Part shown: in pieces, positions 1 through 12,500 of the stretch
Position numbering within the stretch: the stretch's first letter is position 1
How the letters are laid out: each line of letters opens with the position of its first letter
DNA from: Anisakis pegreffii
Taxonomy: Eukaryota > Nematoda > Chromadorea > Rhabditida > Anisakidae
Reading direction: 5' to 3'
DNA length: 64,000 bases
Assembly (NCBI GenBank): GCA_035041965.1
Contig: JAPYMA010000381.1
Location: 248,001-312,000 of the forward strand
Notes under the pieces: model-generated
Told to the model about the DNA's origin: nothing
The model's database searches: none
What the model saw: only the letters and a program-made list of their open reading frames with translations
Position numbers and translations under genes: made by a program

Positions 1-981
1 AGCTAGCAAGATGAGTCAATAGCATGGGCTATCAAGCAATTTTTTTGCAACGAATGACTGATTACGTTCTCAATGATAGCTATGATATCATGAATTATAA
101 CACTGCTATCAAAACTACTCTCATTGAAAGTGTCACTCTGATTAGTTCCTTTGCACAATCGCAAATAAACAACTGAATTAACGAGAATATCGAATATTAG
201 AATAGGCTGAAAACTCACTTTGAGAAGGACTGATCAAAATCGTGATCATCACAGAACGGACGACGTTCGCTGGAAACGACACTCATTGAGAGGTGGACTT
301 CACAGATTAAATAATTGACAGACAATGAACTCAAAACACTAAATCTCAATTGTATTTGGATGGGAAGGTAGGTAATCTGGTTAGTGCGTAACTGAACAAT
401 GTGTAAATTAACCGTATGAATTAGATAGTTGAATTCACCGAGCGATTAGTTTTCTTTTCGCTTCAGTGAGTTTACTCAAGACGATTAATAGTGAAATCGT
501 GAACCAACCATTTCACTTGTTTATGTCTCTATCTATTTAAGCAAATATTCACTTCAATTTACAAACAACCGAATCAACTTTCGCCAACAACAACAACAAA
601 AGACGTTTAACATTCACTCACAATAACAATCGCTCCAAATTTTCTTCACTGTCACTATAGTTTTTTTTGGTATATATCGTATTGTTAACATAAGCATTGT
701 GAATGAATAATTGAGTGATTTGAATTTTCTGTTGCAAATAACACGAAAAAGTTCCAATTTTCGCAAGACAAGAGGCGAGTTTTGAGGCGGTTATTTTTGT
801 ATTGCAATGTTTTGGATCTGAGAGACGGATGACATGAAAAGTGATCATTTTTAGATATGTAACAAACATCGAGGGTCGATTTCTTCATGAATATCAACTC
901 AGTTGTTTGAGGAATCGGATCACAGTGGCTCAAAAAAATGAAGCGCAGGCCTATTATCTTGCGTGTTGAGAAATAAATTCG

Positions 982-1173
982 TCAGTTTTTACGGAAAATA
1001 AACTCGAATTCAAACGAATACCCATTACGACTGGATGGGGAATGTGAGAATCGTGATCTATTTCGATGTGAAGAGGATGAGGATAGGTCTCGCTCGCGTT
1101 CTCGGTTGAAATAGTCCTCTTCGAGTCGATCGTCACCTCGTTTCCATTTCTCCTCCTCCAAATATTCCCGTTC
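982..1173 (-). CDS. Possible terminal exon of an Arg/Glu/Ser-rich protein
   Basis: On the minus strand a good acceptor (AAATTCAG) is followed immediately by 63 open codons and a TGA. The peptide is strongly charged: it starts EREYLEEEKWKRGDDRLEED, continues with alternating Arg/Glu, and then has a Ser-run with Arg-Ser and Ser-Pro pairs (HRNRSRFSHSPSSRNG). This composition resembles the low-complexity tails of RNA-processing proteins. I cannot assign a family. No upstream exon was found with confidence between here and the ORC1 gene, so this may be a gene remnant, a gene with widely spaced exons, or a chance open frame. The reading frame assumes phase 0 at the acceptor. Confidence 0.35.
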   Translation of the reverse strand, partial: EREYLEEEKWKRGDDRLEEDYFNRERERDLSSSSSHRNRSRFSHSPSSRNGYSFEFEFIFRKN

Positions 1174-2857
1174 CTGAATTTTTGCATTCGTTTCTCACAA
1201 GTCACATGTTCAGTTCGACTTCAATGATTTCAGTTTGAGATTCCTTAAGTTTCAACTGCAACACTGGATGAGTCCAGCTAAAAGATGAAGGAATTCTGAT
1301 ACATCGGAAGATGTGGTGCTGTCACAGTACGAATCTTATGCGGGCTGCTCTACTGTTCAGTTGAATTCAAGAGATATGCAAATTAGGGTTGTTCGCAATT
1401 GGGAATTGCGCTTGAAGATGATGGAAAATTAAACTCTGATTCGATTTTAAACTCTGAAAATTAAACCGATTCGATTTTGTGAGTGATTGATGCTTGAACA
1501 TTTTGCTCTCTTGTTTTTACAATTGATTTGGTGTTTTTTTAACGCTCAAAATTTCTCAGTTATTGAGATTTCTCAAGGAAATTCAATGGAAAAATCGTCG
1601 TTCAACTCCGAAGGAATTTTATTGATGCGTTTATGCATTAAACAGAATCGATTCGATGAAACCAAAATGTAAATTATGCAAATGCGTGTGAAGATAAACG
1701 TGCATGCACACACACCACAATATGGTGTTGTCTCTAAAAGCCTATAAAATTGTTGGTTCATCGAAATGCGATCGCGAACTCTCATCGTTGTGTTCGCCTT
1801 TTAAATGTTGATTAAAAACCAGTTGCTTCGTATACTTTCCGCTCAATTCCACTAATCTCTAACAATACAATTCCATTATTCTACTATTAAAGAAAAATGT
1901 AAAACAACTATTAATTCACTTAATTTAGTATCAAAGAAGTGAATCTAGAGCAAAATTCACAATGTTTCCATGAGTTTCTTCACGATAGAAACCACAGCTT
2001 GAAGCAGATCTTTCTAGAGCGGTGAATAAAACGAAGAAACGCACTTGAACTGTCACAGAATTTTTGAAATATTTTGATAAACATGAGCGATTCTCTGTTG
2101 GTGGTGTCTAAATAGTAATGTTTACTCAGCTATTTTCTCATTCTTTGAAAGCAAACAAACATCTCATAAAATTCGCTACAAATACAATCGGCACTCCTTA
2201 CATTAACTATAAATATTATTTTAACGACAAATCTTATCAGATAGCATTTGTTTTCGCTGTTCTCAAACACATTCTTGGTGAAAACCGAAGAACACGTGTG
2301 GCTTGTTTTTTAACTAGTAATTCACTTAATATAGCTGTATTTGGTTTGGATAGAGTCAATTTACCACATTGACTACTTAAATGAGTTAGCACAAACAAAA
2401 TGGCATTCACGAAGGAATGCTCGAATGTCTATGGAATCGTCTTCAAACATATCACCAAATTCCATGATGTGATGAGTTAGCTTTCAATTCATGGCGATTT
2501 CTTCTTGTGAATGTTCACTTCAAATCGATGAAGAGGAGCACTAGCCAAGAGGTGTGAACAAATGAATGTTTATTTACGTAGTCAAATATTTCCCTAATAA
2601 TACTATAAATGCAACAGGTTTTTTTTTGTGTTGCTCCAAAATTAGCACCTTTTGCGTGGAGGAACACGTTCTTTTTCGATCATTCGATTAGAACCCTTCA
2701 CGTTAAGTCAATAAAACAGTCAAAAACACATCAAAAAACTTAGATTCCAAACTGCAAACTAAACACTTTCAGGGAGTGGACTGCTTTTTCTCGCAAAAAA
2801 TGTCAAGATACTGAATCGATGACGGATTGGTGTTAATCCTAGCACTTCTACTTAACG

Positions 2858-2905
2858 CTGGTCAAACGTTTGTTGACCAGTTGGGGTCATCATATGTGTT
2901 GACCC
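2858..2905. promoter_or_regulatory. Two adjacent inverted repeats built from GGTCA half-sites
   Basis: CTGGTCAA (2858-2865) is mirrored by TTGACCAG (2873-2880) around a 7-base spacer. A second pair, GGGTCA (2884-2889) and TGACCC (2900-2905), lies directly beside it with a 10-base spacer. All four arms contain the GGTCA core that nuclear hormone receptors bind as half-sites. The palindromes are seen directly; a regulatory role is only inferred, and no gene start lies nearby. Confidence 0.35.
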
Positions 2906-3721
2906 ATTCAACTAGCAAACTCTCTGTTTGCACTCAATATCTCCACTCATTCGCTAACTATGGTTGGCTGTTGTTTGATGTGGCCTAGCTGAAAATGTCC
3001 TCTAATTGAATCATGACTAAAGTACCAAAACTACGGTCGATCAAAACAAAAATTTCGCGTTTTTCAGTGCTGCATTCGTAAAGATTCTCTATATTAAAAC
3101 GACAACAATAATGACTGAAATCGAAGAATATAAACTTACCGTTTGGAAATATTGAAAAGTAGCTCAATACTACATTTGGAAACACTGGTCGTAATTAATA
3201 ACAAAGTAAGGATACAATTTATTTTGAGGAATGACTGTTGAGCAAATACTTTCAACAATAAGGAATTGATGTTAAAAACTCACCAGACCGTTGGTGGATT
3301 CTTTAACTTTATGATAGTATTGTCCAGACTCGTAAATACGGGACATGCTCACGCCTAAAAGCACCTCTCATCTACCTTTATTTAGCACAATACAATTGAA
3401 TGTATTCATTATTTGTATCACACAACACAAACACAATTCACGAGCTCATTTGTATTCGTATAACATAAAATATAATCGAATATGGCCAATACTATTTTAT
3501 ATCAATATGTGCAACAACAACACCCAATGCTTTCCATATAACACAAAACCAAACAACCAAGCAAGCAAACATTCATCTATTCGATACATATACAGATGGA
3601 ATATGAAATTTATTCATTCACATCTATTTTAGTTCATAAGCACAATCGAAGCCAGCAACCATTTTGATGCAATCAAACAGACCGTTTTATTCAACAAAAA
3701 AAACACTATCAACAACGAACG

Positions 3722-3745
3722 TTCGAATCGTTGAAACGATTCGAA
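3722..3745. repeat. Perfect palindrome, 11-bp arms with 2-base centre
   Basis: TTCGAATCGTT (3722-3732) is followed after GA by its exact reverse complement (3735-3745). It lies in sequence without genes. It could form a cruciform or be a dimer-binding site; nothing else distinguishes these. Confidence 0.6.
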
Positions 3746-6571
3746 AGATTCATTTTTTTGTTGTATTCTTCCTACTGAAACCATTTTTTGTTGACCGGCA
3801 CAAGACTACACCCGAACGGTTGGAATGATTTTTTCAGATAGACGAATGAAATGTTCATAGATGGGTCAGCTGACCGAGAAATATTTAATACCGGAAATAG
3901 AGAGGAAAAGAGTTCTGCGTGAAAGATACTCAAATTGTTCTGTTGAATCCATAAATTCACTCGAATACGACTTGGAATTATTTCCGAGAAAATGAAGATA
4001 GATCTAAATGGGCCACATATATCGAAACCGATCATTTGCAATTCAAAGGATCGCCTGCCAGTGTGCACCGATGTGTCTAAGTAAAGGAATGATGAGGGTT
4101 ATTTCGCAGTGAAATTAATGAAAGAGGAAGGAAGTTGCTCAGTGTCTTAAGGGCAACTTTCGAAGATTATCAGATAGCGGAAGATATAAGTCCTAAGCGC
4201 TAAAAGATGTTCACAGAAACGATGGAAATCATCATTCCTAAATGGTGAGAGTGATGAAAGTAGTGATAATTAATGCAGCACCTTAAGAACACAAAGCTGG
4301 CATCAGCATTAACGTCTATAATATTTACGATTCTGCCAAATAATAAAAGCAACAATCACTGAACGATAGTGAAAACGATATAATTTTTTATTGCTTTAGC
4401 TGTAGCTATAGTGATTCTATACTTTCAATACTGACCATATTGGTAGGGATTCAAATGATAATCGTACGAATATTTCAGAAAATATTTCAGAATCTTTTAA
4501 CAATTATAAGAAATGAAACTGTATTCAAGACTTCTACGGCTACTATGAAAACTTTTGAAACTTACAAATAGTAAAATCGATCGATCCGTGCTTGCGAGAT
4601 CACTTAAATGAAAAAATGAGAGCTCAATAGAGGAGCGAGGAAAGAGGAAAAACCAATAGGATGAGTTCGTAATAGTTCGTTATTTGAATAAATGGGACGA
4701 GTAATTATAAGTGGTTCAGTTCAATCACAGGATTGTATGACAAACAACTGCATTAAAAGAAAGTTTTGAGAAGGATCGTAAAAGAATGCGAACAAAAATG
4801 AATGAATGAAATGTGCAAACGTTTCATATAATAAGAAGTAAGCAATAGCTTGTTTGTTGAAAGTCAATAATATTCTAAACAATAAAAGACACAAGACGAC
4901 ACACCAGGTATAATATAACAACAACTACTGCTATATTACTTGATATTCGTTCGATTAAAAACATTCGATTCGTTTCACCATAATACTGAATCAGCCGACA
5001 TCATCACAACATCGTAAGGAAGCTTATTATGTGGTTGTTTACCTTATGGTTACCTGGTTGCCATGTAAGGAAATTACGGCAATTCCCTTGTACATTTGCT
5101 CTAACATATTAGCAAACAGTGTTTTTCGAATTAGATACTTCACTAATTGCTTTTATTTGAATTGGAATGATTTAAACAATTCTGTTTCAAAATCACAGAA
5201 TCACCACAAGAATATGAAATGGAATGGCCGTGTCGAAGTCATAATGGATAAACTCATCGAATGGATAACATTCTAAAAAGGTGATCATATAAGGGCGAAT
5301 ATGGGATTTTAAAAACAATGAATTTGTGAGTGGAACTGTAATTATTCAGAACTCAAAGAAAACTAGAAGTATTTACGCATCACGTAAATGAGAACTGAGT
5401 TAATCCAAAAATGAAAATACTCGAACTTCTCACGATAAATTTAATCGTCTTATAATTCCGATGTGGTTTGGCAAAAAAAAATCACGAATAGAACTGCACT
5501 GAACGCTAGATTGTGTATTGCAAACAATGTGGTGTTCCCTAAGAGATGTCATTAAAACATTATGCGATGGCAGGCATAATTTTTAATCGCACATTTAATC
5601 GAGCCAAATTATCGGATGAAGTCATCCGCTGGTCGAGCGATCCTTTTGGAACGTTTTAAGAGCGATCAAATCAGACAACAGATAGAAATCAATGCCTATT
5701 CAATTTGCTGCTCACGTTTGCGCCCGTTCAGTAGACGACGAATATGTCAGTTAATTATTCGAAAACCCCGACTTCACATCAATAAACGATCTTCAATTGT
5801 ATTACATAAACCTCATGCATTTGAGAAAACCCAGTTGCTTTTTCATATCAAATAACATTTCAACAATATCAGAGAAAAATCGCAACTGTAACAAAATTTC
5901 TTTGCAATTCCAATGAAACAGTTTCAATTCAGCATCTTTCGATGTGAATATGATGAGTCTTACAATAGGCAAAATTTATAGAAAGGAAGAAATGTGATGA
6001 TGAGACACCACCGCAAAAAATGCTTGTTGAATGACGACTTCGAATGGCGCTGATATTCCGTTCATTCAATCATTGTTTTTAGCAAATGTCATGAAATCAA
6101 AAGACGGCATTACATGATCGGAACATCGAATTTAAACAAAACAAATGAAAATATGATTGATTGAAATGAATGAACACTTTTTGTGTTCTGCTTCTCGTTA
6201 TTACCATTATTATTGGAGCGATGATTTTGATAGCGATGAGACCAGAATGAATGAATCAGCGATGAAATGAATAAAATTGGAACGTGGCGGAAAGCGGCAA
6301 ATAAGTAATCACACTTTGAAAATTTTGTGTTATAAATGGAATGGAATTATATTATAGCAAGAAAAAGGAGAAAAAAATTCGTTCCAACAAGTAAAAGTTA
6401 GAAAGAATCAGTTGATGAATTAGTTGTAGTTTTTTTTTCAAATTCATAAGTGGTTCGAATGAACGGTTGCAAATAAGGTTTCGTTCTTTGTCGTTTATGA
6501 AAAATGGAATCCATTTTCTCCATTTTTTTGAATGAAATATGAAATCGATGCAATTAATGTGCTACTAACGA

Positions 6572-6605
6572 AAGGCAACAAAATGATCACTAAGGCAACA
6601 AAATG
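6572..6605. repeat. Short tandem duplication
   Basis: The 14-base string AAGGCAACAAAATG occurs twice with a 20-base period (6572-6585 and 6592-6605). It is most simply explained as replication slippage in non-coding DNA. Confidence 0.6.
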
Positions 6606-9538
6606 AAAAACTAATCCATCTATGATAAATAGCTACTAGATAAGATGCAAAATTTCAACGTGGAGCAGCTGGTTTGGTTGTCTGATGAAATGAATGCAAT
6701 TTATTTTCCACAAAGAAATTGATTAATCGTAAGTAATCCAGAAATGGAACTAAGTGGTAATGAAGTTCATTGTCAGATTAATTCATATCTAAAAAATTTA
6801 CGCCATAAACAATTACTCGGAAATGTGAACTGCTCAAAGAGTGGTGCCATATTCTCCAGATCGATCATACGGATCAAGGACTCAATCATGAATAATTCAA
6901 TAGTGGAGAAAATGCAAAATGTTATACAGCTTGAAGTTCGATCCTAATCAATTCTTGAAATTGAATAACCAATCAAGTTGTAAAAGATTCCGAAGAAACA
7001 AGTTCAACAACTAAGTCGCACCCACAAAAAGTTCTAAAAATAACCAATTTTTTGAAAAAGTAATATTGAGAGTTATGTATTTCACACTATGAAAGTAGTA
7101 ACTAATATTCTTATATTTATCATTATTTATCAGCCAGCGTGAATTCGAAATTGCTGTTATCAGTGATGAAATTGATAACACGATATCATCTGATCGGTAA
7201 ATAGAATGGCATTTGCAAATGCTATGCGTAGACCATTTCATTTTAGCATTCAATCAAAACTCAAAATGTTTTGCCGCCGTCAGCAAGAAATTTTCAGCAG
7301 ACTTTCGCTGAAATTTTTATCATCATGATAAAAGCGAACGAAATTTACCATGTTTTACGCTAAATTGAGCGCATCTGATTTGTTTCAAGACTATAGAGAA
7401 ATGTCTAGTTGCTAATATTAATATTGAGTTTTGTATTGAAAATATATGAATATGAAAATAGTTTATGACAGAATTATTTTTGCTTAGCATTTCCTCAATG
7501 TATTTTCCGCATGGACTCGAAGCGCTTGTTCTGTTTCGTTTGTTTCGTTATGGTCGAGATATGTTTTTAAGATCCTATCATGATGTCCTTATTTACAAGT
7601 TGGTACAGTTACTGGAATACACGCAGCGCAGTACTTGTTTCAGACGGTATTGTCAGCGTTTGATCGAAAATCTGTCATTCGAAATTTCCTTTCCAATTAC
7701 GATGAACCTTGACCGCGACTTCTTAAGTCAACCTGGAACTAAACCTTCCTTTTGAAATTTCCTTTTCAATTATGGACTCATTTGTGACCATACACCATCA
7801 GCCGACATCATATCCAATTATCGAACGTAATTACTGCATTGTGCCGGTGATTACTGCTGTATTGTATTGGATTGCTGCTGCATTACTGTACGGTGATTCC
7901 CGCTGTGACTCAATATATTGCATTGAAAGTGCAATGGCATATTTTTTGAAGATTTATTTAAACGATTCGAACCGGAACTTGCACCGTAATGAAACAATGT
8001 TTGAATATTTCTACTAAAGGCTAATAATTTTGTCGAAATTTTATTCGAAATTTCAAAAATGAAACTAATGTTTCCAGCTAAATGTTTGAATTTTATCAAA
8101 AAAACTAAACCATTCAATTTCGTGTTGCATCTCTCAGAACAGTCATCTTTCGTGCGTCTACAGACAGAAATCAGTGAGAATGCGATCAAATTTTGCCTCA
8201 ATGACGATTAGTCGACTTCAAAAACAAAAAACATGCGGCTGTGCTTAGAAATTATTCCTAACAAATTCGTATGTTGCATCAAAGAAAAAACTCCCATTTG
8301 CAGTGAAAAATTTACGATGCATTATAAAATTTAACGAAACGTTTATTGTACAGATTCACTTACGTAACAACAGAATTGCTATGACTGTTTCACAATGCTT
8401 AAAAACCACTGTATATAAATCAAAATAACCAAAAAAGTTGAGAATTCAGGATGAGTGACATTAAGAAGTACAAATGTAGAACAACAACGAGAACCGAATA
8501 ATAGCAATAAAACGATCAGTAATGGAATGATGAGCACTTAAAAGGATACCTCGAATAATTCAACAAATAATGCATTAAAACAACAACAATAAAGTATGTT
8601 ACATGTGAGCAACTGTTCACGTCAACAACAACATAATAGCATATCCTACAGTTTTAACACATTCAAAATATGAAAATTAACAACTCCGCCAAATTTATAT
8701 GTAAAATCGAAACATGTTTCATATAGATGAAGCTCTCAGTGGAATCTTCAAAATGAGAAAAAATCAGTACAAATTAAAAACGGCAAAATGAACGAATACC
8801 GCACATAAACCTATGAATTGGATGGGAAGTGTAACGGATCGGCAAAAAAAAAACAACTGCTATTTATGGAGTGAAATTTTTAATGGGAGTTCAAATGATC
8901 CCAACCAGTAATCAATGGATACAATGCAAAACTCATGAAACTGCAGAATTTTGAAAACAATTCGTTCGCTTCCAACGCATTCATAGATTCAAAGCGATAT
9001 ATCAGAGCAAACGAAAAATATGTACGTAAGTATATTATAATAGTCAAACACCGTTTCAAACCAAACGAATATGCTCAAGAATAACAAAAAGCAACAACAA
9101 ATAAGCAAACCGACAGCAATTTCCACCACATTAATTGATTTGGAAAAAAGAACAATAGGAAAAAGCGTATTTATACGAGGAAATTATAGAGAAAGTCAGT
9201 GAGTAAGTTTCTCTATTAGTAGATTAGAAAGCACTGAAATTTAAAAAATCACAAATGTTAACACAAAATTTTTCTTGAATTTCACTAAAACACTCAGTCT
9301 GAATGTGTATACACTAAATATAAAAATTCATGATTGAAAACAAATATTTCTATCAAAATATCGCGGCACCTCCCAAAAAACAACGAGCTTATTATACAAA
9401 GCGATTCATTAGTAAGCAAACATTATTCTTCCGTACGATTGTAAAAAAAAACCGAAATCTTTTGAAATAAGATCAACAACGATCCATTCACTCGACACCG
9501 TAAAGCATTTCTAGTCCTTCTCAAAGAGAAACTACTTC

Positions 9539-12500
9539 TCATAGGATTGATTCATCCAAATTCTTCAGAGCAAATTTCATCTCATATGCTGTCATTCCAA
9601 GCCGAAAACGTCTCGTAAAATTGTTCGGTCCAGGTGCTGCAGCCAGAAGACGCATACTGAAAAGTAAATTCATCAGTCATAAATTTCCAGGGATTCAAAT
9701 CCGCAGTCAAAATTACGGTCAAAGTTTCAGAAATTGGTTCATTCGAAATCAATAAAGATATTCCAATGACTACCAGTTGAACTGATTTCCTTGCACGACT
9801 CTAATCTCGGTCTCAATGAAACTGGATAGGTGAAAGAATACTGGAAATGAATCAAATAATTCCGTTTCGAGATAATCCTCGTTTAGCTATGTAAAGTTCA
9901 CAAAAATATCGGAATGCTGCAGTCCCAAGGTTACTTACGTGCACATTTCCATTGCATTTCCATACACCGAACTCACTGGAAGTGGATCAATATGCTGCAC
10001 ATGACACTGTAACCGATATTGCTTCAGAAGGTCACTAAAGAGAAACTCGTCCAAACCTGCAAATCAATTATCTTGAGAACAAAAGTGGCAAAATGTTGAT
10101 AAGAAAGTTGCACACCCTGAAGATTGATTCTCCTCTAGAATGACTGAGCAAGCGAGTCTATGAGTGGATGTTTAAAATGAATTATATTCATCATATCAAA
10201 AATCAAAAAACCTGAAAACCAATAAACTAACCACAACTAATTTGTTCTGCTAAAGCCGAACGAAGGATCATCAAAGAATGTCGTGACAATGAATGCACCA
10301 AGTCAACACTAGCCGTTGTTGAAGCTTCTTTCACAGCATCTTGTACCTAAAAACAACAAATGAATCTCTTTTCAGTTCTCAGTGCGATCACCTGACACAA
10401 AACTGAATCATCTGGAACTCAGTCTTTCTCTTAATTCAAAATTAAAACAACTACAATCAGAATGTTTCAAGATGGAAAACTGAGAGCTCGAAATAAAACT
10501 TATATTTACGATCAACTCATAGTTACAAAAAGGTCGTACATGTTTCATGGTCAGCTGTTTCGCCTTGTAATTAATTGCCAATTGTGTTGCACGCCTTAGA
10601 ATATCCAACGCTTTACGAAGATCACCTGATACCGAAGCGACCTGAATTGGGTTAAAAATTTGAATGAACTGAACAATACTTTAACGATTCATCAGAATTT
10701 TTCCATTTTGATTCTTGATTTCAGCTTGTTCGATTCGAAACCAATTTAAGCATCAACCACTATAACGATGCTCAACACAACCCAAACAATACAGTCATAT
10801 CCTTTTCTTTTCAACAACACCGCATATGATAATATATCAATAAACGTATGATAATATCAATATAAAGCAATCACAATACAATAACATTAAATTAAGTGAA
10901 TCGTTCAGTTGCTGAAAAAAACGAATAGAAACTGAATGACAAACGAGAATACAATGCCTTCACAAAAAAAAAGAACTGACTTTACGACTCGCAAATTCCA
11001 ACGCATCCTCTTGAACAGCCGATGATCCAGAAAGTCGGTTTCGAATAATGAATGCAATCTGGTCATGATCATACGGTTGGAAACACAATCGATTCAAACC
11101 CTTAAAAGCATCATTCAATTCATTTCGATTTGTATTTCGAGGAGGGTAAAATAAAATATTTCGCCTCGAAATGAATTGGTAAACTTTAAACACCAACCAA
11201 TCTACTCCCAACACGTCTTGACAAAATCCGCTCGGGTAAATCCAACGTATTTGCAATCGCCAACACACTCACTCCACTTTCCTCATTTGATGACCAATTG
11301 AAAATATCGTATATTATTTCTTGTCTTTTCGTACACAGCAAATCCAACTGCAATCAGATTAAATTTGACCGCTTATCATGTTGTTATTCAGTGTATACAA
11401 TAATATTGTCAGTTAAGCAGGTAAGAAGGCGATGAAGAATGATGACTGATATGATACCAAAAAAGCACTTTCACTATCTAGTTCAAATGCCTCGTCACCA
11501 ATCGAAAATTGAAGCTCAATCTGGGAGAACAATAATGTTTTCAATACAAACGTTCAACACAAAAGTATTTTAGTATTTTTGACGAATTATGTTGATATTT
11601 GAACAGACTGGAAGCACCTGATGAAACCGATGGAACAACTCTTCAGTGAACCCAGTACCTACCTCATCAATGACGATAACAATCGGTTTTCGTTTGGAAT
11701 CAGAATACTGGAACATATCATTCAGCTTACGACGAGCCGTACTGAAAACGCTCAAATCACAACTGACGATTTCGAAACATTTCAGAACCCTTCACTCCAT
11801 CAAACTGTCAATCACTAATTCAAGTTGGATGACCAAAAAAGACTTAGTGAAGTCGATTCTATACAATTTCTCGCTTTGAACGATTCCAATTCATGATCTG
11901 ACTATAGTAAGGAATGGACATCACACACACAATTTAAATGTTAGGAGACTTGTATTACCTCGCAGCAATTTTCTTTTTACTACCAAACAGTTGAACATAG
12001 ATTTCAGTAAATATTTGTTTAGGATCGGCGATTTCCATTCCATTCACCATAATAAAGCTGAACTGAGGACATCCTTTCAATCTCTTCATATATCTGATTA
12101 CCTGCAATAATAGAGAACAATTCATCGGCGCATCCTTGAAAGTTTCATCAAAATAACAAACCCATCGTACAAAATTCAAAATGACACTTATCGTTAGATA
12201 AACAGTATGCTCATATTAATTGTAAGATTCAAAAAATAATTTCAGTGAGAATCATATAGCTAAATTATTTATTACTGAGGCAAAATTTTGGACGCTTATA
12301 CCAAATAAAGTTTTTCCAGCAATTATTGCGTGATCAACGTGTCGTTTCAAAAAATAAAGTATGATGAAAAAACTCAACATTACCTGTTCTGCATTCAAAT
12401 ACTGGAGCTGATTTTTTTCTACTTTAATAAAATGAAATCATGAATAATCGGTAAAGATGAGAATGTAAATGATTATGACCTGAATAACTGTTGCTGTTTT

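Larger units (their letters stand above)
1..9538. other. Long region with no recognised gene
   Basis: AT-rich sequence without a protein family I can identify on either strand. The longest open frames (for example 7851-8201 minus and 5616-5855 plus) have no recognisable motifs and no flanking exon structure that joins into a gene. One possible terminal exon at 982-1173 (minus) and several palindromes are listed separately. The minus-strand stretch 3-218 is open for 68 codons behind a TTTCAG acceptor and ends in TAG; it could be another exon, but nothing in it is diagnostic. A short minus-strand candidate first exon (2397-2465, 23 codons beginning MEFGDMFEDD) has a possible GT donor but I could not find its partner exons. 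Confidence 0.6.

Noticed and set aside
3772..4068. Minus-strand frame with a phrase (IGFDICGPF) reminiscent of retroelement integrase
   Set aside because: Only one short phrase fits; no further integrase catalytic residues, no reverse transcriptase and no LTRs were seen.
4113..4202. Plus-strand 30-codon stretch behind a TTTCGCAG acceptor
   Set aside because: Too short to separate from chance and no neighbouring exon joins it.
5616..5855. 79-codon Arg-rich plus-strand open frame
   Set aside because: Local GC is slightly raised, but there is no recognisable domain and no acceptor or partner exon.
7851..8201. 116-codon minus-strand open frame
   Set aside because: No motif, no splice context and composition typical of AT-rich non-coding sequence.
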